Positions 11,678 through 23,200 of a DNA stretch of 64,000 nucleotides are shown here, piece by piece; the first letter of the stretch is position 1; every line of letters starts with the position of its first letter. Source of the stretch: Actinernus sp. WN-2022 (lineage: Eukaryota; Cnidaria; Anthozoa; Actiniaria; Actinernidae); assembly GCA_030867875.1 (NCBI GenBank), contig JAOWCC010001589.1, forward strand, positions 144,805,745 to 144,869,744. The letters run 5' to 3'. The position numbers and the translations under genes are program-made. The notes below the pieces were generated by a model that saw only the letters and a list, made by a program, of their open reading frames with translations, was not told the origin of the DNA and did not search any database.

Positions 11678-12331
11678 TCAGTTCTGCATCCAAGGTCTTT
11701 CCTGTACCTGCTGCTGTTCAAATGCTCGTATGGCACGCTTTGGTGGTACCAGAGAGTCAGTTACCCCTGTTCTTCGTTTCTTGTTTTTCTTTTCTTCCCA
11801 TTGTGCCTCATCTTCATCTGGTTCATAACTCGCCTTTCTGCTTGAGAAATGCAAAACCTTAGTTGGAGTTACCTCTTCGGTCTTGCTTTCATTACTCTTC
11901 TCTGTGCTGACAGGGTTAGCATTATGAGCGAACCTACATTTATCTCCAAAGCGACATTTTCCTTTCTGGAACTTCCAGCATACTCTCTTTTTGTCTTTTA
12001 TTGGCGTTGGAGCATTTTCAGATAACTGAACATGCTTCTCTAGAACGGACAGCTTCTGTTTTTCCTCTGCTTTAAAGGGGTTATAGAAGACTGAAGAGCT
12101 TTGGTACGCACGTGTCGTAAACTCTTTCGAAGTGGAAGCAGATGATGGGTTAGGTTTCGAAATCGAAGCCTCAAGAAAGGGAAGGGGAAGTTTTTGTGTT
12201 TCCAATTGTTCTACTTCCCTGCTCCTTTCAGTACCAACTACTGTACATTTGTCAGATGGTGTTTCGCCTTCCGAATCGGATGAAGTTGATGTGTCGTCCC
12301 CATAACCCGGCACAAGTCCAAGGAGAGACAT
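11678..12331 (-). CDS. CCCH-type zinc-finger protein (217 aa, intronless)
   Basis: A single uninterrupted frame from ATG to TGA. Residues 118-136 form one CCCH finger, C-X7-C-X5-C-X3-H (C118, C126, C132, H136), a fold usually used for RNA binding. The N-terminus (MSLLGLVPGYGDD) is followed by a Ser/Asp/Glu-rich stretch. A VFYNPFKAEE...LEKHVQL segment lies at about 81-103. The C-terminal third is highly charged with a basic KKNKKRR patch, a plausible nuclear localisation signal. I do not recognise a specific named orthologue; nuclear RNA metabolism is a reasonable guess. The start is supported because a 4-codon upstream ORF lies just before it and no longer in-frame extension is needed. It is divergently arranged with SETD6 and shares its promoter region. 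Confidence 0.82.
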   Translation of the reverse strand: MSLLGLVPGYGDDTSTSSDSEGETPSDKCTVVGTERSREVEQLETQKLPLPFLEASISKPNPSSASTSKEFTTRAYQSSSVFYNPFKAEEKQKLSVLEKHVQLSENAPTPIKDKKRVCWKFQKGKCRFGDKCRFAHNANPVSTEKSNESKTEEVTPTKVLHFSSRKASYEPDEDEAQWEEKKNKKRRTGVTDSLVPPKRAIRAFEQQQVQERPWMQN

Positions 12332-12621
12332 AATGCTTCAGGTAGCCGCCATTTTTTTTTATGCGAGTAGCCGCTGTTCAACGCAGCGCCGTAATTGCAC
12401 TGCACTGTGGAATTTTTTTATGGATGAACAGAAATAGATAAAACCGGGGGAAAATGAGTAAATAACTGGGTAACTCATGTAAGAAAAGGAACAAACAAAC
12501 AGAAAATCACATTTTCAGGTTATGGTGTACATAACGTATAAACAAATTTATTTATGGCCCGTAATATTTTCTGGTATACCTGTGGTTCTGACCCAAGCCT
12601 CCCTGCTTTCTCTCGTCCAAT
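12332..12621. promoter_or_regulatory. Divergent promoter between CCCH gene and SETD6
   Basis: Only 290 bp separate the two start codons. An ATGGCGG motif occurs on both sides: over the SETD6 ATG (CAATATGGCGG at 12618-12628) and on the minus strand at about 12346-12352. The motif resembles the YY1-type element seen in many housekeeping animal promoters. On the minus strand the motif opens a short uORF (12338-12352, Met-Ala-Ala-Thr-stop) ending 6 bases before the CCCH start. No TATA box is evident. Shared regulation is inference from spacing. Confidence 0.6.
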
Positions 12622-15600
12622 ATGGCGGACGAAAGTGTAGTGTCCACGTTTGCCACGTTAGAGGGCAAAGAGGAAGATGATGAAACCCTCGTCAAATTCC
12701 TTAAGTGGTGTGAAGTAAACAAACTCGTTCTTAATAAGAAGGTAAACACATGAAATTATACTAATCATTCATGCGAATTTGAAGACACTCAAATACAAAT
12801 ATGCTTGCTTCATACAACGCACATGTACATGTAGGTGGTCCCTTTTAAGCCCGTCAATGTAGGCAACACATGAATTGCTATCAAACTACAATATAATTAA
12901 CACACTACAAAACAATAGAACACAATACAATTTGGTAGTAATTCATGTCTGCCTACATGAAGGGAGAACCCACATGCAACTGACGGGAATCTCCGGAGGG
13001 GGGCCGACTCCACTACCAAAATGATCATTTTCAAACTGACCGCCGAGCACCGCCACCCCTAACAGGTACGCATAAATTAGGAGGTTTAAAAAACCATAAT
13101 GATCAGTGACCCGGCTCAAATGTTTTGCAAATATAAAATTATAAAGTGATTCCTTACACGTTATAAAAGAACCTGGATGATGTGTACTGTATGCAATGTT
13201 GGCCAGCGTATTGGTCAATGGTTGGCCACCATATCGGCTGATACATTGGCCAATACGTCAGCCGAGATATTAGCTGACTGTCAACCAACCCACGGCCGAC
13301 TGTCTGTTGTGGGTCGGTCGAGGATTGGTCGACAGTCTGTTGTGTGTTGGTCGATGCGTCAGTCGATTTTCTCCCTCCTGCTGTTTATGTGTTGGCCAAT
13401 AGTGGGTCAGTAGTATATCGGTAAGGTGTTGGTCATATGTTGGTGGGGTATCGGTGAGATGTTAAGGTATGATTAAACTATTCTGAATACTGTTTTCACT
13501 CAAATAATTAAACAGTGACTCGTTTAAAAACATTTACTGTATTGAATATAATTCAGTTTAAAGTGTATATGAAACGAAAATTAAGTTGATCTTATTTGAA
13601 AGTCCTTTCGAAACGTCAGGAAGGATGGTGTTTTCCGTTTGTGAATATCTCATCTCGTTCCAGAGATATTCAGGTTTTTGTAATATGTAAATTAGATTAC
13701 CTGTGACGTCATGACCTTGATACAGCCTGGAGACAAATCGCAAAATAAAGAATATCTCTGAAAACAGTGGCTATAAATAATTGATACTTTACACATGTAT
13801 GGTACTAAGGAAAATACACATCAATATGCAAATCATGATGTTGCCATGGAAACACTCTTGGCCCCAGGCCACTTTCATTTACTGTCGGTAAACTATCAGT
13901 AGTGTGTCGGTGATCAATCGGCCGACTGTTGGTGCATCATCAACCATGTTGGCTGACATACATGTACAGAATAGTCAAGTGTCAGCCAAGTAGTAGTCGA
14001 TTGTCAGCCAAACCTTGGCCTCCTATTGGCCAACCATCGACCGACATGTCAGGCCATCCTGTACCGCTTGAAACGAGCCACAGCATAATGGCTTACCCAA
14101 CAATACAAAATACCCTAACCTTTAGAACGTGTAGCATGAAAACAATAGAACTACAGTATAATGGGTACAATCAGAATACAGGTCTCGAGTGGTACAGGAT
14201 TACTGGACATGTAGGCCAACCCTCGGTCAACAATTGTCGACCGATACATCGGCCAACATTGCGTACAGTACACATGATCCAAGAACCTTAAACTAAATAA
14301 TTCTAAACCCTTAAAAAAGTGTGACTCAGGTTGCATAACTAACTCATGTGAGCAGGACCCCCTAAAAGGTATATTGTTACTAGAATTTTTACCCCAAAAG
14401 GAGCGCCGAGCACCCCATCAGTTCAATATAGGGAGTCACCCCCTGGACAGGAATTGCTCAATAGACAATTAGACTTCATGATCAAACCTAGGCTCGGTTT
14501 CCAGCCGTGGGGGTTTCGGTGAGCCCGCGATCCTCTCCCCACTCACAGCTGGGTGCGTTTAAATTTGCTCTGGAAAAGTTTGGTTTCGAAGAATTCAAGG
14601 ATTCACACAAAGAAGCAGTAAGAGAGTTAGTTTTCGGGTCAGTAAACGCACTGGCTCTGAAGTCACTTGGGAAACCGTCAGCTCAAAGGTGGCGAAGCTC
14701 GTAATGTTCAGTCATTTCTCATTTAACTTTACTGATGCAAGACCAAGGTAACCCGGCTATTCTTACTTCAAAGAAAATTACTGCTTCCTTTATCGGAGAA
14801 GAAAAGATGGACAAGTCCACATTGAAAGAGTTTATAGAAGAGAGGAAATCACGTCTGATGCAGCCATGTTTACGCGCGTTTAACTGTGCAATTGCTTGCT
14901 GTATCAAATGACTTTTACAATTCTTCAAGTCCTATGTACTAAGTTTGTACAATTTATGTCTCCAAGATGTACTCTACACAAGTACTAAGCGGGAATACTC
15001 GACTCTAGCTCAGAGTTACGAGATAACATCTGAACTTAATTTTTATCCCCGTATCCCCTGTCAGCGAGTGTCTTGATCGGCACTTAAATATTAAAGAGTA
15101 ACAAATAAAGTAGCCTGGTTTCTCAACAGCCGGGCTTTCCTTGAAAACTTGGACTGTGAACATGAGAGCTAATAATAACAGGTATTAAATAAAACCTTTA
15201 CCAACGTCGAATTAATTTCACACTTGGAGTTTTAGTTTAAAGAATTCCAATGTGTTTTGAAAGTTTACGTGGAATCGAACCTACTGTACATGCAAATAAA
15301 TGAATAATATTGAAGTTAATCAGGTGACATCATGGACACGGTGTGTTGACCGCGCGCCCAGCCGTTAGTGGGGGGAGGTTTTGGAGAAACGACACCCCAA
15401 CGGCTGAACCGAGCCTACATGTAGATCGATCCAAACCCATCTCTAACAGAAACCACAGAGTGAGTTAAACCCTAGCCTATAAACCAGTTAAACCCTAATA
15501 AACCTGGCTAACCCTATAAACCCTGACCTAAACCATAAAACTTACCTTAATGCACAAGTTTGTCATTGAATAGGTTATATATCCTTTAAACCTGTGAATT

Positions 15601-18600
15601 TCGTGCATAAAATTGTTCATCTGTCAAACTATTAAAAGTATTTGTTGGCGGAGCACCAGCTTTTGTTAGTTTCTTCTTTTTATTTCAAAGAACAGAATTT
15701 TGCATGGGCATGAGTTAGAGTTATTTATAATGATTCTTTTATTTAGAACTTCGATTGTAGTCAGTTTAACAAATTCATTGCATGGGTTAACTCCTGTTGG
15801 GGGCTTATTATTGCCTTGTCCCACTAATACTGGGACTTTGCTGAAAAGAAGTGCTCCACATGTGGGGAAATAATATTATAGGGGCTTAATAATAGACATA
15901 CAAAATTAGCAAAGTCCCCACATTTGCCTGTCCCCTCATCCCCCCCCTCCCCCCCCCCCCCCCCTCCCCCCTCCCTCAGGGAAGTCAATGACAAGTGCAT
16001 AACCATTTCAAAAAGAAGTACCACAGGTAAATGACAAGTTCTCAGTGGACTAGCTAGGGTTCACATGTCTGAGTCAATTCTAAAAGTTCAAAAGTTTACA
16101 CCTTCCATTCTTATTAAAAGTCGCAATTTCTGCATCATGTGCTGTAACTACATGTACTATTACCCTACTCAGCTCACTTTGAATATATAATGCCATAACA
16201 TGTTAACATGTCTTTAATCTTTGATGCTTTTTAAATGTAGGTTAAAATTGGTGTGAAAGGATCATGTCATCGCTATGGCATGGTAGCATGTGAAGATATT
16301 GCTAAACATGAATGTCTATTTCAAGTACCTCGAAACCTACTGTTGGAACCCAGAAACTGTCATATTTTCAAAATCTTGGATGGTAAAGGAAAAAAGAAAC
16401 TTTTAGATTCACAAAAATGGTGAGGATCAGAAAAAAACATTATTTTACCATTAAATGCTATTAAAACATAGTTTAATTAAAACGTTTTTAATTTAAATGA
16501 CTGTAAATAAAAATGTTGTTATAAATTATGGAACCGATATACATGGTTTAATATTCATTTTAGTTACAATCTACATGTACCGGTATGTGAAAATTCATGA
16601 TAGCAGTGCACATACATGTAGGATAATATCTGTATATCTATAGGTTTTATCTGAAGGTATTGTATACATGTGCAGCCATGGTGCAGGAGTGACATGCATG
16701 CACTGTACCATTCGAAGCTCAAGTTTTTTATATGACTTCTCAATCGAAAACAATACCTGCATTCATAAATCATTTTCAAAAACTTGTGAATAATTAATGA
16801 GCATTTTGTCCAATCAGATGAAGCAAATCAGTCACTTGCATGCTCCTAATTTATACGTGATAAAATCTCATCATTCTAAAAGGCCTGCAGAGGGATTTGA
16901 ATTCTGTCCCAGGGGAAAACAGGGTTATATATAATGATTGAGACAATGAATAAGCACCTTGCAACTCTTGGAATTTCTATTGATGTTTCAGCATTCTCAT
17001 TGAATTGCTAATTAGGATGAATGTTTTATATAAAGAATACTTAATGAACATGAAATTTTATATAAAGTTTCATCCTAATTAAGAATTCATTGATAAAGAC
17101 CCAAAGATAGCAAAAAGTACACGGAACATAAGGTACATGTACCTAGATAATAAATTTTGCATTAAATTTACTAAAATCAACAGCCTACCAAGATACACAG
17201 ATAATATTTTTAAAATGAAGTTATCCAACTGTACCATTACTTGTTTACCGAGCCACTGTTTAGTTCAATTATTAAACCAAACTCAACGCCATAAAATAAT
17301 AAAAACGTGCATTAAACTGCTCGGCTCCAGTCGCTCGGCCTTCGGCCTCGGTCGGCTAACTCTAACTCTCTGAATATATCCCGAGAGCCTGCTATGCAGG
17401 CTATCATGTCAGTCACATCGCTTTCGAAGTCTTGAACTTTATCGAGGTAAACCACCAAATCCTTCAAGTGCAGGTTCTTCTTGCATTGTGAAACGCCGCT
17501 TCAAACAACATAGTATGGTATTTTCTTCATCATTTGACTTCATATCTTCAAACTACAAACTGAGTAATTTATTTTGATTATCAGTATATGGACAATTAAA
17601 CTGCTCTAAGAATTATGGTAATTAATATTGATTTCTATATTAATTTCCTTTTACTGTCAGTATAAACTTCTTCATGATCTTTTGAATCTCTTCTGGAAAA
17701 TTCTTTTTCAGGTTTTCTTGTCTAGATTTCATTGCAATATTTTTACTGAATCAGAGCATTTATGTAAAATGTTATAGTTTTATTCATAAGGAGAAATAAA
17801 ATACATTAAATTCCTGGGTTGACATCACACCATTATTATTTTGAATATATATGTACAAACCTCAGTCTACAATTCATAGATCATGCAACACTCAAATCAA
17901 TAAATATTAATATCATGTACTATTCAAGAATTTATGTGATTACAAATTGCAATTAATATATATATACTTGTAGTTATTAATAATAAGAAATATATGAACT
18001 AGAGACACTTTTATTATTTAATAAGAAATGATTTGCCTAAGAGCTACATGTATATATTTATTATACGTGTAGCAAAAGACAATAGACTGCAGCAATGAGC
18101 ATACACGAATCCCCACATACGATTATTTTTTAATATAGCCCAAACCACAAGCAGAAAATAAAGGAAATTGTATGCTGTTGGTCCTTTTTACTGTCACTGG
18201 TGAAGCCACCATCCAAGCCAATGGAAAGGGGGAATTTTAAGACAAAATATATTTCAGTCACAAATTTGATAACTTTCCTCACATACAATGTTCTTCGAAA
18301 TTAAACCATTCAGGGCAATTAATACTTCAAAACTGAATGAAAAAATATTATTTTGATGGTTTCCTATTGATTTTACGAGTATCAGCGAATGAAGAATAGA
18401 AAATTAACACTTTTTACAGTCTTTTGCCATTCATGCTATCATCCTTAGCCAGAGCATTACTTAATAATGACTTATTAGCAGAAATAATCTTTTTATAATT
18501 TGTTTGTGACAGTTCAAGCTGGGTGCCCTTGCTGTTGTCTCTTATGTATGAATACACAAGTCCTACATCCTTCTGGAGGCCATACCTTGATATAATCCCC

Positions 18601-20252
18601 AGTATAAGCATATTGGACCAGCCTATGTTCTGGCAGAATGAAGACAGAAATAGGCTGCTAAAAGGTATTGGTATTGAAGAAGATGTTGAAGGTGATCTGG
18701 CTCGCATTGAAGACCAGTACAGAACTGTGTTGGTACCATTTATAGAGAGAAACAGCACGTTTTTAAGGTGAGTTTACAGATTGAAGTTAATTGTGTTTTA
18801 TATTTTAATAGTATAGTGTTTGTTATGCTTGTAATTACTGAAGAACTGTCAGTTTGTGTGTACAAAAAAATATGTGCTATTTATAAACTGAGTAGCCAAT
18901 ATAACATTGACACAAATTTATAAATGACTTCTAAAAGTTTACTTCTAAAAACATAATAATTTTCAGGAATTATGATGACATCCAATGAGTTAGAGTACAG
19001 AGCAAAATAATTGCCTGTCCCCCTCCCCCATTTTTTGGTGCATTGCCAGCGCAGTGCATTGCCAGCGCAGTGCATTGTGGTCGTGTGCAAGGATACATAA
19101 ATGATGTGTGGACAAAATTGCATTGTGGTTTAATGTGCAAGGATACAAAAAATTGATTTTCATGGACCATAATGCAATTTGAGTGTTTACTACAGCAAGT
19201 GTAAATAAGGGAAGGTACGTTTTTTTTATTGGGGGGGAAGGGGGGGTGAGGGCTGGGGCTTGTGAGGGGAGGGTCATAAAAAAAATTGAACATTATTTTG
19301 TGGAGGACCTTTTTCCTAACAGGAGAGGGTCAGGTTTTTTCTGCTATCAATATAAACTGTTTTGTTTTTTTGTTTACATTTGTTCATTCCGGCAAGATTT
19401 GTGGTAATTAAGGCGGATGAGAAGAACGTTAATATTCATTTAGTGTTACTGTTCTGTAGCCGTACATATACTGGGCTAGACATCACTAATTTCGAAGTCT
19501 CTGATAAATCCAAAAAGTCACACAGCATTTTGCGCTATACCCACATGAACTGCCAAAAGATACATCATACATTTGCTGATCAATGGTTAGTCACAGTTCA
19601 ACGTTCTGCCAGGAAACGTAATCATCTAGGAGGACCCGCTTCGTTTTCTGCCGGATCGTGACGTGTGGTTTCTGTACCAGCTTCTTGCTGACGTTGGTGT
19701 TCACCTGCTGTTTCATTCGAATGTTTCACTTGATTTTGTTGAAGATCCAAAGACTGATCACTCTTTCTACTTCGTCATGCAGAAGCCGATGTTCCAGACT
19801 AGTAAGGGTATCATGAAAAACGCTCCAAAAATAGTTTTTCGTCACATTATAAAGGGAATTATGGTCATACATTTCTTGTACATGTGGTTTGTACAGGGAA
19901 GGGCCACAGATCCCCCAGCCCATCCCCTGATAAAAAAACGTACCTTCCCTAATTATATAAAATGTGATCGTATTTTTAGCACAATTTCTTCAGTGCTCCT
20001 TATTAGTCTCATGTTTTGATGTGAAGTTAAATACTAACCCACAAAATATGTTTTGTAACTTGATGATCACGTTAAGTTGACGACCATCCACGTATCACGG
20101 GAGTCGTTTTGTCGGACTCAGTGTGAGCGTGTGATAGTTTGGGGCAGAGATAATGACTATTTTCCAAAGGGCAAGATCCCTCCTCCTCTAACCGCCTCCT
20201 GTTAGCTCAGTGCTGATGAGCGGGAGGTCGCGGGTTCAAACCCTGGCGGGCT

Positions 20253-20289
<37 letters not shown>

Positions 20290-23200
20290 GGTGCTGCCTT
20301 TGTGAACCAATGTAGTTCTAGAACTGCAAATGGTTAGACCTCTATGTCTTCTCGGATAAAGACGTAAAATCGTAGGTCTCACGTTGGCCTCAAGCTTATC
20401 AATTTCACCAGACGAGTTGCCGACGTTAAGTAAAGTTGCTTTCCTTTTCCTTTTTTTTATCTCATTATTACCTTCGATAAACTCGAATCAATATAGTTAC
20501 AATTTGAAAAATGACTGCGGGGTTCAATACACAAATTAGCTTATCTCAATTACAGTTGATTTCGGTGTTTAAAACACTTCATCTGACTAATATACATGTA
20601 TGCATGCATGTTTCGTGAGAACAGCAGATAAAAAATCTTTTGGGCTGGCAATCTTAAGAAAATGTCGGGAATTGGTAGACTGTGAGAATTTACCGGGAAA
20701 TTATTCCGGATTGCCCCGATCCATTTTCAGTTTAACCCGATAAACTTTTGAAAAAAAAACACGCCACAGCTGAAACAGTCGCAAGATAGCCCCAAAGCTA
20801 CACAATAGATTCACATATCACATCTTGACATTTTTGTTACCCAGTAATATATTTTTCCTACTGAAGAGCTACAGTGTAGGTTTTCTTCCCAGTTGTTACC
20901 CCCAAGCAAAGTCTCTCTAAAAATGCAATAAAAATAGGGGGTCACCATTCTCGTTTTTCCGTGAAGTAGCTGTAATTTAGAGCCGTCCCACAGCAGAACT
21001 CGAGCAATGTCAGCACGAGCAATGTCAGCACGAGGAAACAGCTGCGCCCATGAACTGCTAGGTCATATTGTTCATAGCCAACAAATGAACTTATTGTGCA
21101 GTATGTATGCTAAACATTACGTAAAAACCTTAATAATACTGCAACTGGACAGTACTATTAATAGCAGAATACGACGAAATCTGTTTTGTTAGTTTCCCTG
21201 AATGAGCATAAAAATAGCTACTTACAGCATTTGCATAAGAATAACTAAGCATCCAGAAATTAAAAAGTATTTATACTTTGGTATCTGCTGGCCAACTTCG
21301 ATGTGTTTAAAAATATGGAAGACAAAAAGGGGGCACCTTTTTGGTTTCCGAGATGTTTTGCAAAATATCGCAAAGTTAGCTCCAAAACATACTTTTTCCG
21401 CTGAAGGACTGGGGCGAGTTTCGTAAATTAACTTATTTTGTATTACCAACGTTAAATAAGTGTTAAGATAGTAAGATGCAGTAATACACCCAAACACAGA
21501 TATTTGTACCCGTGATTTTAGGTTTCACCAACATGCGCAGTATATATGCGCATTGAAACACCAGGGAATCACCTCAACTGAGCGGCAGCATTCACTACCT
21601 ATTTATTAGGTATACTATTATAAAGCGATAAATCAATGTATTTTTTAACTTGCTTGTATATTATTTAATTCTTACACTATTACCATTATTTTTCGTTAAG
21701 TGCGACTGTGACAGTTTCAAATCATGTTATAAAATAATTTAGATAGTACGCGCGTTCTGATTGGCTGACAGCCATCTCGTGTTTGTTCTGCTCTCGAATT
21801 CTCCCAAACTTACTGTAAGCCTGTGCAAACACGGAAGATATGTTTCATTTCTTAATTGAAATTTTTGCACTTAATGAATCTTCAAGAATGCCAAAGTGTG
21901 CTTCAAGCTTGGCTCGGGGCACTCTTGAAGCAGGCGGTCTGACAGTTCTGTCACGTTTGACTGGCTATACAAAAATGCCCTGACGCTTGACTGGCTATGC
22001 AAACACGATCTGACAGTTCTGTCACGTTTGACTGGCGATGCAAACACGATCTAACAGTTCTGTCACGTTTGACTGGCTATACAAACACGATCTAACAGTT
22101 CTGTCACGTTTGACTGGCTATGCAAACACGATCTGACAGTTCTGTCACGTTTGACTGGTGATGCAAACACGATCTAACAGTTCTGTCACGTTTGACTGGC
22201 TACACAAACACGATCTAACAGTTCTGTCACGTTTGACTGGCTATTCAAATACGATCTGACAGTTCTGTCACGTTTGAGTTGCTATGCAAACACGATCTGA
22301 CAGCTCATCAGTTGACTAGTATACGCATTAACGTGTTCTCTCAAGTTCACTCATTAGCACGACAAAAGTAGAAAAAATAGCTTGCTACAATCTTGTACAA
22401 TTTGAGTTGGGAAGAAAGCCGTGATGAGATTGTGAACAAACTGAAATTGACCATATCTAACATCATTGAAATAGGAGGGAAGGGAGGTCTTAATTTTCAA
22501 CTAAATTGGATTTTTTTGAGCTACACTTAAAATGATTAATTCCTAGGCATATAGGGTTACTAGTAATTCTTTTGCACTGTTTGTAATTATGGGATATGTC
22601 ACGTCTTATGTTATCTTAGGCTGGTAGATTATATTTCAGTTCAGTTCTTAGCATTCAGCTGATTCAGGTACGTTTATCCTTGCATGCTGTATTGGTACAC
22701 AATAATTATCTCTCTCTGTGCCAAACAAAATGGAATGCTTGTATTTGTTGATGTTTAGTGGGAATATGCTCCGACCATATAGGCTCTGGGGATTGACAAA
22801 GATTGTACATGGGCTTTTATCGCACGGCGGCCATGTTGAGTCCCAGGAGAATAAAAACCTTTGTTTTCGTCCGGTAAACTCGTGCTGAAACCAACTAGTT
22901 CGAGGCTACCGGGGCCAAAACTATTGTTTTATCCAAGATGGCCGAACTGCGATAACAGCCCATAGGTACGTGTCTCTGTTTGATTGACGGTTGCATTTCG
23001 TTGTGGTACATAGTCCATCCATACACTCTCTTGAGCTGTACAAACACATGGCAGCGTTCGTCATGGCCTATAGCTTCACAGAGGATAGCCCTGGCTGTGA
23101 TGGCAACAACGCACCCGTCATGGTTCCCATGGCTGACATCCTCAATCACCATAGCAACAACAATGCACGCCTTGAGTTTGGTGAAGAGGAGCTAAGAATG

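Larger units (their letters stand above)
12742..16240 (+). other. SETD6 intron 1
   Basis: This 3.5-kb intron starts GTAAAC and ends TGTAG. It holds two inverted-repeat elements (13168-14286 and 14489-15417) and a C-rich low-complexity run near 15940-15975. No other exon was recognised. Confidence 0.8.
18768..23013 (+). other. SETD6 intron 3
   Basis: This 4.2-kb intron holds an inverted-repeat element (19204-19954), a tRNA-type SINE (20195-20445), a 41-bp tandem array (21935-22305) and a small MITE (22807-22965) ending only about 50 bp before the next exon's acceptor. Confidence 0.8.

Noticed and set aside
21935..22305. Regular array resembling a CRISPR
   Set aside because: Units are contiguous 41-bp tandem copies without unique spacers, in an animal intron. 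The same applies to the 86-, 97- and 23-bp arrays.
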